Shown: positions 36,008 to 45,168 of the stretch, in pieces | How positions within the stretch are numbered: position 1 is the stretch's first letter | How the letters are laid out: every line of letters begins with the position of its first letter | DNA from: Arthrobacter caoxuetaonis | GTDB taxonomy: Bacteria; Actinomycetota; Actinomycetes; Actinomycetales; Micrococcaceae | Assembly: GCF_023921125.1 (NCBI RefSeq) | Contig: NZ_CP099466.1 | Location: 2,418,001-2,482,000 of the forward strand | Length of the DNA: 64,000 nt | Reading direction: 5' to 3' | The notes under the pieces: model-generated | The model's input: the letters and a program-made list of their open reading frames with translations, nothing else | What the model was told of the DNA's origin: nothing | The model's database searches: none | Position numbers and translations under genes: made by a program

Positions 36008-37006
36008 ATGCTCGAGACATCCGCCAGGCTGCTGCATCTGCTCTCCCTGCTGCAGCTGCGCCGCGAATGGACCGGAGCCGCGCTGGCGGACCGCATGGCG
36101 GTCACTGAACGTACAGTTCGCAGGGACATCGGCAAGCTGCGCAGCCTCGGCTATCCGATATCAGCGTCTCCCGGAATCGCCGGAGGCTACCAGCTCGGCG
36201 CCGGAGCACAGCTTCCTCCCCTGCTGCTCGACGACGAGGAAGCGCTGGCCGTCGCCCTGGGCCTCACTGCGGTGGCGTCCGGTCCGGTCTCCGGAATCGG
36301 CGAAGCGTCCATCCGCGCCCTGGTGAAGCTTGAACAGGTGCTTCCCGGCCGCCTGCGCCCCAAGTTCTCTGCCCTCCGCCAGTCCGTCAGCGTCCTCTCC
36401 GGCCCACCGGCCAGCGCGTCCACCGTCAATCCGGAGATCCTCACCGCTTTCTCGACCGCCATTTCCGAACGGCGCATGGCTTCCTTCCGCTACCAGGCGT
36501 TCGAATCCCCCGAAGGCCGCAGGATCGTGGAGCCGTACAAGCTGGTCAGTACGGGGCGGCGCTGGTACCTGGTGGCGTGGTGCACGGAACGCCAGGACTG
36601 GCGCACCTTCCGGGTGGACCGCTGCCAATCCGTCCCGGTCTTCCGGGAAAAGTTTGCTCCCCGGCCGCTTCCCGCCAGGGATCTTGCGGCCTACGTCCAG
36701 GCCGCCATCACCCGCAGCCCGTACAAGTACGACGTCGTGATCCGGATTGCGGCACCGCTGGAGCTGGTGGCCGCGCAGGTGCCGGCGGAGGTCGCCGTCC
36801 TGCAGGCGGACGGCCCCGGCCATACGGTGCTCCGCAGCGGGTGGGACTCGCTGGACCTTCCGCTGATCCGGATGGCGGGGCTCGGCGTCGAATTCGAGAT
36901 CCTGGAACCGGAGGAGATGCGCCAGCGCGCCCGCGACGCCGCCGGGCGCCTGGACAGGGCCGCCGGAGCCGCCCCGCCCGCCGGGGAGCTTCCGCCCACG
37001 CACTAG
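36008..37006 (+). CDS. WYL-domain transcriptional regulator
   Basis: A 332-residue regulator with an N-terminal winged helix-turn-helix (residues about 3-58, LLHLLSLLQLRREWTGAALA and ERTVRRDIGKLRSLGYPI) and a WYL domain at about 140-225 containing VEPYKLVSTGRRWYLVAW and RTFRVDRC, which typically senses nucleic-acid or small-molecule ligands. A C-terminal extension (WCX-like) follows. The ATG has a leaderless-type -10 six bases upstream and a palindrome near the -35 position. Confidence 0.92.
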   Translation: MLETSARLLHLLSLLQLRREWTGAALADRMAVTERTVRRDIGKLRSLGYPISASPGIAGGYQLGAGAQLPPLLLDDEEALAVALGLTAVASGPVSGIGEASIRALVKLEQVLPGRLRPKFSALRQSVSVLSGPPASASTVNPEILTAFSTAISERRMASFRYQAFESPEGRRIVEPYKLVSTGRRWYLVAWCTERQDWRTFRVDRCQSVPVFREKFAPRPLPARDLAAYVQAAITRSPYKYDVVIRIAAPLELVAAQVPAEVAVLQADGPGHTVLRSGWDSLDLPLIRMAGLGVEFEILEPEEMRQRARDAAGRLDRAAGAAPPAGELPPTH

Positions 37007-37019
37007 ACTGGTGCCAACT

Positions 37020-40000
37020 ATGGCACTGACAATTTCCTATCCCCCGCAGCTTCCAGTCTCGGAGCGCCGGGATGACATCATGGCCGCCATCGCGGCCAAC
37101 CAGGTTACCGTGATCGCCGGTGCCACCGGTTCGGGAAAAACCACCCAGATTCCGAAGATGTGCCTGGAACTGGGCCTGGCGGAGAAGGGCCTGATCGGCC
37201 ATACGCAGCCCCGGCGGCTCGCTGCCCGTACCGTCGCGGAACGGATCGCGGAGGAGCTCGACGTCGAAATCGGCGCCGAAGTGGGCTTCCAGGTGAGGTT
37301 CACTGGAGAGACCAGCCGGGATACCAAGGTCAAGCTGATGACCGACGGAATCCTGCTCGCGGAGATCCAGCACGACCGCAAGCTCAAGAAGTACAGCACC
37401 ATCATCATCGACGAGGCGCACGAGCGCAGCCTCAACATCGACTTCATCCTCGGCTACCTCAAGCGCCTGCTGCCCGAACGCCCGGATCTGAAGATCATCA
37501 TCACCTCCGCCACGATCGATCCCGAACGGTTCGCGCAGCACTTCGCGTCCCCGGACGGCACGCCGGCACCCATCATCGAAGTCTCCGGCCGGACCTTCCC
37601 GGTGGAGATCCGCTACCGCCCGCTGAACCAGCCTGCCCTCGGAGCAGCGGACGACGAGGACGAGCTCGAAGAAGACCGCGACCCGCTGGATGCTGTCTGC
37701 GACGCGGTTGACGAACTCTCCCGCGAGGCTCCCGGGGACATCCTGGTGTTCTTTTCCGGCGAACGTGAGATTCGGGACGCCGCCGACGCGCTGCGCGGCA
37801 CCATCACCCGCAATCCCCGCCTGGCCAACACGGAAATCCTGCCGCTGTATGCCCGGCTCTCCCTGGCGGAACAGCACCGGGTGTTCTCCCCCGGCAAGCA
37901 GCGCCGCATCGTCCTGGCCACGAACGTTGCAGAGACCTCGCTGACGGTTCCCGGCATCAAGTACGTGATCGACACCGGCACCGCCCGCATTTCCCGCTAC
38001 TCGCACCGCACCAAGGTTCAGCGCCTGCCGATCGAGCGCATCTCCCAGGCCTCGGCCAACCAGCGCTCGGGCCGCTGCGGGCGTGTCTCGGACGGCATCG
38101 CCATCCGTCTCTATTCCGAGGACGACTTCGAAGCCCGGCCGGAATTCACCGACCCGGAGATCCTTCGCACCAACCTCGCTGCGGTCATCCTCCAGATGGC
38201 CGCCATGGGTGTGGCCCAGGGGCCCAAGGACGTTGCAGACTTCCCGTTCGTCCAGCCGCCGGATGCCAAAGCAGTGAACGACGGCGCGCTGCTGCTGCGC
38301 GAGCTCGGTGCCCTGGCGCCCAAGGGCGGGATCACCGCCGTCGGACGCAAGCTGGCCCAGCTCCCCGTCGACCCGCGCCTGGGCCGCATGATCGTGGAGG
38401 CCGGGCAGCGCGGCTGTGTCCGCGAGGTCATGGTGCTCGCTGCGGCGCTGACCATCCAGGACCCGCGTGAACGGCCGTCCAAGGACGATCCCGCCCGGGC
38501 CCAGAAGGCCGCGGAACTGCACAAACGGTTTGTCGACGAGAATTCGGACTTCACCGGTTTCCTGAATCTCTGGCGCTACGTCCAGGAAAAGCAGAAGGAA
38601 CTCTCCTCCTCCCAGTTCCGCAAGCTGTGCAGGAACGAGTTCCTGAACTTCCTGCGCATCCGGGAATGGCAGGACCTCTTCGCCCAGCTGCGGCAGCTGG
38701 CCAAGCCGCTGGGGATCACCCTTGCTCCCGGCGAGGTGGATCCCGTAGGCCGCGAGAAGGACGTTCACATCTCCCTGCTCGCCGGGCTGCTGAGCCACAT
38801 TGGCCTCTATGACCAGCGCAAGCGCGAGTATGCCGGCGCCCGCGGCACCCGTTTTGCAGTGTTCCCCGGGTCTGCCCTGTTCAAGAAGTCCCCCGACTGG
38901 GTGATGGCGGCCGAGCTGGTGGAAACTTCACGCCTTTGGGCCCGGATCGCCGCAAAGTTTGATCCGCTGTGGGTGGAGGAAGTCGCTCCGCACCTGATCA
39001 AGCGCACCTACAGCGAGCCGCACTGGTCCAAGCGCAGCGGTTCGGTGATGGCCTATGAAAAGGTCACGCTCTACGGTGTGCCGGTGATTCCGCGCCGCAG
39101 CGTGAACTACGGCCGGATTGATCCGGTGCTGTCCCGCGAAATGTTCATCCGGCACGCCCTGGTGGAGGGCGACTGGCGAACCCACCACAAGTTCTTCCAC
39201 CGCAACCAGGCCCTCCTGGCCGAAGTCGAAGAGCTGGAGACCCGGGTACGCCGCCGCGGCCTGCGGGTGGACGACGAGACCCTGTTCGAGTTCTACGACG
39301 AACGCATCGGCAGCGAGGTGGTCTCCGAAAGGCACTTCGACAAATGGTGGAAGCACGCCCGGCATGAGGACCCCAAGCTGCTGGACTTCGATCCGGACGC
39401 GCTGCGCACCGACGACGCCGCCGGTCTGGACGAGGCGGAGTTCCCTAAGACCTTCCGCTACGCGGACTTCGACCTGCCGCTTTCCTACGAGTTCACTCCC
39501 GGTGTTCCGGGTGCCAACGACGGCGTGAGCGTCGAGGTGCCGGTGCTGTTCCTGAACCAGCTGGACCCCGAGCCCTTCCGCTGGCAGATCCCGGGCCTGC
39601 GGGCCGAACTGATCACCGCGCTGATCAAGTCCCTGCCGAAGGCCGTGCGGAAGAACTTCATCCCCGCGCCGGATGTGGCCCGGGCCGCCGCGGCGGCGTT
39701 GGCAGCAGACTTCGATCCGGCGTCGGACGCCTTGGAACCGTCGCTGGAACTGGCCCTGCGCCGGCTCAAGGGACACATCATCCCGCCGGGTTCCTGGAAC
39801 TGGGACGCCATCCCGGAACACCTGCGGATGAGTTTCTCCGTGGTGGATTCCTCCGGCCGCATCCTGGACGAAGGAAAGGATCTTGCCGCCCTGCAGGAAT
39901 CCCTGGCGCCGGCGACCCGGCGGGCGATTGCCGAATCCCTCGGTGCCACGCCCGGAACGGTGAAACCGGCTCCGAAGGCCAAGGGCAAGCCAGATCGCAC

Positions 40001-40916
40001 CGCGGGAGAGGACGCTGCATCGAACGGACAAGGCACGCCGTCGTTCCGGGAAGAAACCGGCCTCACCGAGTGGAGCGTCGGCACGATCCAGCGGCAGATC
40101 GCCACCCTGGTCGCGGGCCACACAGTTACCGGCTACCCCGCCCTGGTCGACGAGGGCACCACCGCCGGCCTGCGTGTTTACCAAAGCGCCGGGGAACAGG
40201 CCGCAGCGATGCGCGGCGGAGTCATCCGCCTGCTGGCCCTGCGTGTCCCCAGTCCCGCCAAGTACGTGCTTGAACACCTCAGCAACGCGGAGAAGCTGAC
40301 CTTCAGCCAAAACCCGCACGGCTCGGTGGCGGCACTGATCCAGGACTGCACCTTGGCCGCGGTTGACAAGCTCACGCCGGAGGACCTGCCCTGGTCCCGG
40401 GAAGAGTTCGACGCCCTGTATGAGAAGGTCCGGGCGGAGCTGATCGACACCGTCTTCACGGTGACCGCAATCGTGGAGAAGGTCCTCTCAGCGACCCGCC
40501 GGATCCAGAAACAGCTCAAGGGCACCACGTCGCTGGCGCTGATTTCAGCGCTGAACGATGTCCGCGCCCAGCTGGAGCAGCTGGTCTATCCCGGCTTTGT
40601 GGCCCGGACCGGTTATGCCCAGCTCTCCCAGCTGCCGCGGTACCTGGCGGGCATTGAGCGGCGCCTGGAAAAACTGCCCACGAACGTCCAGCGGGATTCG
40701 CTGAGCATGGCAGTGGTGCAGGGGCTCGAAGATGATTACGACGACGCCGTCGCGGCCCTGGTGCCCGGGCGCGGCACTCCCCCGGCGCTGGCGGAGGTCC
40801 GCTGGATGATCGAGGAACTGCGGATTTCGTTCTTTGCCCAGGAACTGGGAACGGCCCGGTCCGTTTCAGAGAAACGGATCCGGACCGCCCTGAACCAGGC
40901 TTTGGCTCCGGCCTAG
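37020..40916 (+). CDS. hrpA: ATP-dependent RNA helicase HrpA
   Basis: A DEAH-box helicase of about 1298 residues. N-terminal RecA domains hold Walker A GATGSGKTTQIPKM, the IIIDEAHERSLN box, SAT in ITSATIDPERF and motif VI QRSGRCGRVSDG; the helicase-associated and OB-like domains follow, then a long C-terminal DUF3418-type region, the full HrpA layout (E. coli HrpA has 1300 residues). HrpA acts on stalled translation complexes in E. coli. ATG at 37020 was preferred; GTG at 37011 is an alternative three codons upstream. TAGACT lies at 37004-37009, so the leader is at most a few bases. Confidence 0.95.
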   Translation: MALTISYPPQLPVSERRDDIMAAIAANQVTVIAGATGSGKTTQIPKMCLELGLAEKGLIGHTQPRRLAARTVAERIAEELDVEIGAEVGFQVRFTGETSRDTKVKLMTDGILLAEIQHDRKLKKYSTIIIDEAHERSLNIDFILGYLKRLLPERPDLKIIITSATIDPERFAQHFASPDGTPAPIIEVSGRTFPVEIRYRPLNQPALGAADDEDELEEDRDPLDAVCDAVDELSREAPGDILVFFSGEREIRDAADALRGTITRNPRLANTEILPLYARLSLAEQHRVFSPGKQRRIVLATNVAETSLTVPGIKYVIDTGTARISRYSHRTKVQRLPIERISQASANQRSGRCGRVSDGIAIRLYSEDDFEARPEFTDPEILRTNLAAVILQMAAMGVAQGPKDVADFPFVQPPDAKAVNDGALLLRELGALAPKGGITAVGRKLAQLPVDPRLGRMIVEAGQRGCVREVMVLAAALTIQDPRERPSKDDPARAQKAAELHKRFVDENSDFTGFLNLWRYVQEKQKELSSSQFRKLCRNEFLNFLRIREWQDLFAQLRQLAKPLGITLAPGEVDPVGREKDVHISLLAGLLSHIGLYDQRKREYAGARGTRFAVFPGSALFKKSPDWVMAAELVETSRLWARIAAKFDPLWVEEVAPHLIKRTYSEPHWSKRSGSVMAYEKVTLYGVPVIPRRSVNYGRIDPVLSREMFIRHALVEGDWRTHHKFFHRNQALLAEVEELETRVRRRGLRVDDETLFEFYDERIGSEVVSERHFDKWWKHARHEDPKLLDFDPDALRTDDAAGLDEAEFPKTFRYADFDLPLSYEFTPGVPGANDGVSVEVPVLFLNQLDPEPFRWQIPGLRAELITALIKSLPKAVRKNFIPAPDVARAAAAALAADFDPASDALEPSLELALRRLKGHIIPPGSWNWDAIPEHLRMSFSVVDSSGRILDEGKDLAALQESLAPATRRAIAESLGATPGTVKPAPKAKGKPDRTAGEDAASNGQGTPSFREETGLTEWSVGTIQRQIATLVAGHTVTGYPALVDEGTTAGLRVYQSAGEQAAAMRGGVIRLLALRVPSPAKYVLEHLSNAEKLTFSQNPHGSVAALIQDCTLAAVDKLTPEDLPWSREEFDALYEKVRAELIDTVFTVTAIVEKVLSATRRIQKQLKGTTSLALISALNDVRAQLEQLVYPGFVARTGYAQLSQLPRYLAGIERRLEKLPTNVQRDSLSMAVVQGLEDDYDDAVAALVPGRGTPPALAEVRWMIEELRISFFAQELGTARSVSEKRIRTALNQALAPA

Positions 40917-40932
40917 GCCTTAGGTACGCAGA

Positions 40933-41361
40933 TTAGGCCTCGGGGACGAACTCGCCGTGGCCGGCGGCCCGCAGGCCCTCGCGGATCTTCTCCGCGTTGG
41001 CAGCCATGCGGTCCTGGTCCGGATTGGTTTCTGCCCGGCTGAAGTCGAAGTCTGCCAGCGAGTTGGCCGGCCAGACGTGGATGTGCAGGTGGTCGATTTC
41101 GAAGCCGGCGATGGTCAGGCCTGCACGTTCCGCGCCGAAGGCTTCCACCTGGACCTTTCCGATCTCCTGGGCCACGGCCGTCAGCCTGGCGAGCAGGTCC
41201 GCGGGAGCATCCGTCCACTTGTCCACTTCCCGGCGCGGGACCACCAGGGTGTGGCCGTCTGCGAGGGGGCCGATGCTGAGGAACGCGACGACGTCGTCGT
41301 CCTTCCAAACGAAGCGGCCGGGGATCTCACCCTCGATGATCCGGGTGAATAGTGTGCTCAT
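40933..41361 (-). CDS. HIT family nucleotide-binding protein
   Basis: A 142-residue histidine-triad hydrolase/transferase, acting on nucleotide phosphoramidates or dinucleotides. The catalytic triad is in HLHIHVWP, and the N-terminal FTRIIEGEIPGRFVWKDDD with DGHTLVVPRREVDKW is typical of HIT proteins. ATG at 41361 has AAGGAGAACGA directly upstream, which rules out longer starts. It converges on hrpA with 16 bases between the stops. Confidence 0.93.
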   Translation of the reverse strand: MSTLFTRIIEGEIPGRFVWKDDDVVAFLSIGPLADGHTLVVPRREVDKWTDAPADLLARLTAVAQEIGKVQVEAFGAERAGLTIAGFEIDHLHIHVWPANSLADFDFSRAETNPDQDRMAANAEKIREGLRAAGHGEFVPEA

Positions 41362-41455
41362 TCGTTCTCCTTGAGGTGACTGCCGGACCAGCCCGCCGGA
41401 ACGCTGCACGCGCAGCGGCGGGGGAACGGGACGGCCGGTAAACATGGCTCTGACG

Positions 41456-42295
41456 CTACCCGTCCTCAGCCCCGGTCGCCACCGGCCGGCCGGGGGTGGA
41501 CGACCATTCAGACCACGAGCCGGGATACAGGGCTGCCTCGAATCCTGCCACGGCAAGCGCGGCTACCTCTGCGGCAGCGAAGACCCCGGAGCCGCAGTAG
41601 GCTGCCACGGGTTTGGTGCCGTCCACCCCGGCAGCTTCAAAACGCCCGCGCAGGACGGAAGGATCCGCGAACCGGCCCCGCGGGTCCAGGTTGCCGGCCG
41701 CCGGGACGTTGACGGCACCGGGGATGTGCCCTGCCCGGGGATCGATCGGCTCGGTTTCGCCGCGGTAGCGTTCCGGGGCGCGGGCATCGATCAGCACCCC
41801 AACGGAGGCAAGTTCACCGGCCCGTTCCATGTCCGCTGTGGGCATGTGGTCCCAGGAAAGGGTAACGTTCCCCGGCTCCGGCGTCACGGGACCCTTCGCC
41901 AGCTCTCCCCCGGCATCCACCCAGGCCTGCAGGCCTCCGTCCAGCAGCCTTACCTGCGGATAGCCGGCATGGCGCAGCAGCCACCAGGCGCGGGCGGCCG
42001 CGCTGCCTCCGGAGGCGTCGTACGCCACCACGAGGTCGCCGTCGTTGATTCCCCACCACTTGGCCATCGCGGCAAAGACCGACGGCGAAGGCAGCGGGTG
42101 CCGGCCGCCGGGTCCGGGCGGCGAGGAGAGTTCAGTGTCCAGGTCAACGTAGACGGCCCCGGGGAGATGTCCGGCCGCATAGCGCAGGTAGCCGTCCGTG
42201 CGGCCAAGCTCCCACCGCACGTCCAGGAGCCGAACCGGTGCGCCGCTTTCGACCTCATCCGACAGTTCTTCCGCACTGATCAGCACCCCCGTCAT
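41456..42295 (-). CDS. Sulfurtransferase, 3-mercaptopyruvate/thiosulfate type (tandem rhodanese)
   Basis: A 279-residue protein with two rhodanese domains. The N-terminal, inactive one spans about 1-130 (LLDVRWELGRTDGYLRYAAG, HLPGAVYVDLDTEL); the C-terminal one has the active-site Cys in AAYCGSGVFAA. The CGSGV loop resembles mercaptopyruvate sulfurtransferases more than thiosulfate ones (CRKGV). Its ATG overlaps the stop of the upstream hydrolase gene by four bases. Confidence 0.92.
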   Translation of the reverse strand: MTGVLISAEELSDEVESGAPVRLLDVRWELGRTDGYLRYAAGHLPGAVYVDLDTELSSPPGPGGRHPLPSPSVFAAMAKWWGINDGDLVVAYDASGGSAAARAWWLLRHAGYPQVRLLDGGLQAWVDAGGELAKGPVTPEPGNVTLSWDHMPTADMERAGELASVGVLIDARAPERYRGETEPIDPRAGHIPGAVNVPAAGNLDPRGRFADPSVLRGRFEAAGVDGTKPVAAYCGSGVFAAAEVAALAVAGFEAALYPGSWSEWSSTPGRPVATGAEDG

Positions 42296-42951
42296 ACCTC
42301 CACCGACTCTCCGGCGGCGAGGCTGACGTACTGCGTGCCGTACATCGGGCCGAAACGTTCCAGGTGCTTCTCCACAACGCCGCGTCCGTTCCCGTTCAGC
42401 AGCGCGTCATGGATGGGGTACGCGGTTTCCGCACCGCAGGCAATGACGAAGTCGATCACCTCGCCGACCTTGGACCAGGGGGCGTGGATCGGCACCAGCA
42501 GGGTGCGGGCCTTCAGCCCGTGCGGGACGGTAAAGGAATCCCCCGGATGGTAAATGCCGTCCTCAATCAGGTACGCCAGGTTCTCCACCACCGGAACCAG
42601 CGGATGGATCAGGGCATGCTGGAATCCGAACGAACGGACGGCTATCCCGCGGATGTCGAAGGCTGTGCCGGGCTCGACGTCGTGGATGCGGGTCCGGACG
42701 TCCTCAGCGACGTCGCCCCGCAGGGACCCGGCAAGCACCGGCGGCGCATAGAGGTGGAGGTTCGGGGCCGCAGCGAGGATAGGCAGCACCCGCTCCCGGT
42801 CGATGTGGTCCGCATGTTCATGCGTCACCAGGATGGCGTCAGCACTCTCCAGGGCTTGATCCACCTCGGAAAAGTTGCCGGGATCCAGCACCAGCACGGC
42901 CCCTTCTTTTTCGAAACGGACACAGGAATGGGAGTACTTGGTCATTTTCAT
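42292..42951 (-). CDS. Metallo-beta-lactamase-fold hydrolase (UlaG-like)
   Basis: A 219-residue protein with the metal-binding HEHADHIDRERV motif near residue 43 and a simple compact MBL fold (TKYSHSCVRFE start, DGIYHPGDSFTVPHG metal ligand region). Close relatives are annotated only as MBL-fold hydrolases. Two starts are possible, at 42951 and six bases later. There is no ribosome-binding site, but TATCGT lies six bases before the first ATG. It forms an operon with the rhodanese gene. Confidence 0.87.
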   Translation of the reverse strand: MKMTKYSHSCVRFEKEGAVLVLDPGNFSEVDQALESADAILVTHEHADHIDRERVLPILAAAPNLHLYAPPVLAGSLRGDVAEDVRTRIHDVEPGTAFDIRGIAVRSFGFQHALIHPLVPVVENLAYLIEDGIYHPGDSFTVPHGLKARTLLVPIHAPWSKVGEVIDFVIACGAETAYPIHDALLNGNGRGVVEKHLERFGPMYGTQYVSLAAGESVEV

Positions 42952-42957
42952 AGGGTC

Positions 42958-42963
42958 ACGATA
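42958..42963 (-). promoter_or_regulatory. -10-like hexamer of the MBL-fold gene, leaderless geometry
   Basis: TATCGT on the minus strand, then GACCCT, then the ATG at 42951. Confidence 0.5.
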
Positions 42964-43009
42964 CTCCGCCGGGTTCCGGGAGCAGCCGGAGCGAACCGGC
43001 AGCGGCGCT

Positions 43010-43015
43010 GATAAT
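43010..43015 (+). promoter_or_regulatory. Possible -10 element of the Fur-family gene
   Basis: GATAAT (5 of 6 to consensus), 40 bases before the ATG. No clear -35. Confidence 0.35.
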
Positions 43016-43055
43016 CTGGGGAAGGTCCGAATTACCCACCAGAGCAGGAGATCCC

Positions 43056-43475
43056 ATGCCAGCGCAGCCCTCCCCGCCGCGGCGGACGGCCGAGCCCCGG
43101 GTTACCCGGCAGCGCCTTGCCGTGGGACGGACGCTGGACTCCCTGGACGACTTCGTCAGCACACAGGAACTGCACCGCCTCCTGCAGGACCGCGGCGAGC
43201 AGGTGTCACTGGCCACCACCTACCGGATCCTGCAGTCCCTGGCGGACGAAGAACAGGTTGACGTGCTCCGCGGTGCCGACGGAGAGGCCCTGTACCGGCG
43301 GTGCGAGGCGGCCCATCACCACCATCACCTGGTGTGCCGCAGGTGCGGGAAGGCAGTGGAAGTGGAGGCTCCGGCTGTGGAGAACTGGGCAGCACGCCTC
43401 GGCAAGGAACACGGCTTCACCGACGTTGCCCATACCGTGGAAGTTTTTGGGCTCTGTCCCGACTGCTCCCGCTAG
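43056..43475 (+). CDS. zur: Fur-family regulator, probably Zur
   Basis: A 139-residue metalloregulator with a winged helix-turn-helix (STQELHRLLQDRGEQVSLAT and TYRILQSLADEEQVD) and a C-terminal metal-binding part containing the HHHHHLVCRRCGK cluster and CPDC, which provide the structural zinc Cys4 site. Zinc as the sensed metal is inferred from the convergent znuB-znuC-znuA operon 18 bases away and the Zur-type operator upstream of znuA. AGGAGATCCC is the ribosome-binding site. Confidence 0.88.
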   Translation: MPAQPSPPRRTAEPRVTRQRLAVGRTLDSLDDFVSTQELHRLLQDRGEQVSLATTYRILQSLADEEQVDVLRGADGEALYRRCEAAHHHHHLVCRRCGKAVEVEAPAVENWAARLGKEHGFTDVAHTVEVFGLCPDCSR

Positions 43476-43493
43476 GGGGAACAGGTTCCTCCG

Positions 43494-44366
43494 CTACGCG
43501 GCAGTGCCGGTTTGCAGGCGCCTGCTGCGGCCGCGGACCTGCATGATCACCCGGCAGACCAGGTAGATCGCGAAGGAAATCGTGGTGACGTAGGGGCTGA
43601 TCGGAATCCGGCCACCGAGGGCCAGCAGGATCCCGCCCACCGCGGAGACCAGTGCAAAGATCACGCTGAGCGCCACCACCAGGCGCGGCGACGACGTCAC
43701 CAGCAGGGCTGCGGCGGCCGGGGTGATCAGCAGCGAGAGCACAAGCAGGGCGCCGACCACCTGGATGGACAGGGCCACGGACAGGCCCAGCAGGAACATA
43801 AACACGATCGAGAGCGCGCCCACCGGGACACCGCGGGCTTCTGCAAGTTCCGGATCGGCACTGGCGAACGTCAGCGGACGCCACACCACCAGGAGCCCAA
43901 CAATGACGACGGCGGCGCAAATCGCCAGCAGGTTCAGCTGGACGCTGTCCACGGCGACGATCTGTCCGGTCAGCAGGCCGAACTTGTTGGCTGAACGGCC
44001 TTCGTACAGGGCCAGGAACAGGATGCCCAGGCCCAGCCCAAAGGGCATGATGACGCCCGTGATGGAGTTCCGGTCCCGGGCCCGCAGGCCCAGCAGCGCC
44101 AGCAGCAGGGCTGCGGCAATAGAGCCGACCAGTGATCCAAGGACAACGTTGACACCCAGCAGCAGTGCCAGCGCTGCACCGGCGAAGGACAGCTCGGCGA
44201 TGCCGTGGACGGCGAACGCCAGGTCCCGCATCATCACGAAGACGCCGATCATCCCGCCGACCAGGCCCAGGATGGCGGCAGCCCACAGCGAGTTGGATAC
44301 CAGCGGCAGCAGCTGCCCGTAGTCACGGAAGTCGAAAACGGTGGAGAAAAAGTCAGAAAGGTCCAT
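43494..44366 (-). CDS. znuB: Zinc ABC transporter permease
   Basis: A 290-residue ABC-3 family permease with about eight membrane helices (HGIAELSFAGAALALLLG and ADPELAEARGVPVG are family marks). ATG at 44366 starts within the last bases of znuC (14-base overlap). It is the final gene of the znuA-znuC-znuB operon and converges on the zur-like gene. Confidence 0.92.
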   Translation of the reverse strand: MDLSDFFSTVFDFRDYGQLLPLVSNSLWAAAILGLVGGMIGVFVMMRDLAFAVHGIAELSFAGAALALLLGVNVVLGSLVGSIAAALLLALLGLRARDRNSITGVIMPFGLGLGILFLALYEGRSANKFGLLTGQIVAVDSVQLNLLAICAAVVIVGLLVVWRPLTFASADPELAEARGVPVGALSIVFMFLLGLSVALSIQVVGALLVLSLLITPAAAALLVTSSPRLVVALSVIFALVSAVGGILLALGGRIPISPYVTTISFAIYLVCRVIMQVRGRSRRLQTGTAA

Positions 44367-45168
44367 GGTCGCCTTCGGGGTCGCCGTGGTGGTGCGTGGT
44401 GGCGTCAGGGACGCCCAGCACCACGATCCGGCCGTGGCTGCGCAGCACCTCCACATGGGAACCGTACATGTCCGAGAGCACGTCCGAGCGCAGGACTTCA
44501 TCCGGCGTTCCGGTGCGGAAGGAACCGCCCGCCAGGTACAGGACCCGGTCCACGTAGTCGATGATCGGGTTGATTTCGTGCGTCACGAAGACGACGGCGG
44601 AGTCGTGGACGTGGCAGCGTGCATCGATGAGGGCGCTGATTGCCTGCTGGTGGTGGAGGTCAAGGGAGAGCAGCGGCTCGTCGCAGAGCAGCAGGTCGGG
44701 GTCCGTAGCCAGCGCCTGTGCCGCGCGCAGCCGCTGCAGTTCCCCGCCCGACAGCATGCCCACGGGCTGGTCGGCATAACCGGCGGCACCCACCTGGGCC
44801 AGGAGTTCATCCACCCGCCGGCGCACCGGGGCGCGGCGCAGGCGCACGCCCCACTTGTCGCCGTCGACCCCCATTCCCACCAGGTCCCGGCCGCGCAGCG
44901 GCGTGCCCGCGGCAAAGGATTTCTGCTGCGGGATGTAGCCGATGTCCTTGCTTCCCCGTTCGACCTTCCGGCCGTTGATCCTGACGGTGCCCGCACTGAG
45001 CGGCTGCAGCCCGAGGAGCACCTTCAGCAACGTGGTCTTGCCGGTGCCGTTGGGGCCAAGAACGGCCAGGAACTCTCCGGCGTTGATGTCCAGGTCCAGG
45101 CCCTCCCAGAGCGTGCGGCTGCCGAAGGCCATGGAGGCACCCCGCAGCTGCACGACGGCGCGGGTCAC
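44353..45168 (-). CDS. znuC: Zinc ABC transporter ATP-binding protein
   Basis: A 271-residue ATPase with Walker A GPNGTGKTTLLK, signature MLSGGELQRLRAAQAL, Walker B LLLCDEPLLSLD and H-loop VFVTHEINPI. It is of the metal-chelate ABC type that pairs with ABC-3 permeases. It overlaps znuA by four bases. Confidence 0.94.
   Translation of the reverse strand: MTRAVVQLRGASMAFGSRTLWEGLDLDINAGEFLAVLGPNGTGKTTLLKVLLGLQPLSAGTVRINGRKVERGSKDIGYIPQQKSFAAGTPLRGRDLVGMGVDGDKWGVRLRRAPVRRRVDELLAQVGAAGYADQPVGMLSGGELQRLRAAQALATDPDLLLCDEPLLSLDLHHQQAISALIDARCHVHDSAVVFVTHEINPIIDYVDRVLYLAGGSFRTGTPDEVLRSDVLSDMYGSHVEVLRSHGRIVVLGVPDATTHHHGDPEGDHGPF

Noticed and set aside
36708..38798. A 696-codon frame antisense to hrpA and the WYL gene
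   Set aside because: It is a shadow of the plus-strand helicase frame; the product has no recognisable motif and ends in Arg/Pro/Gly-rich text.
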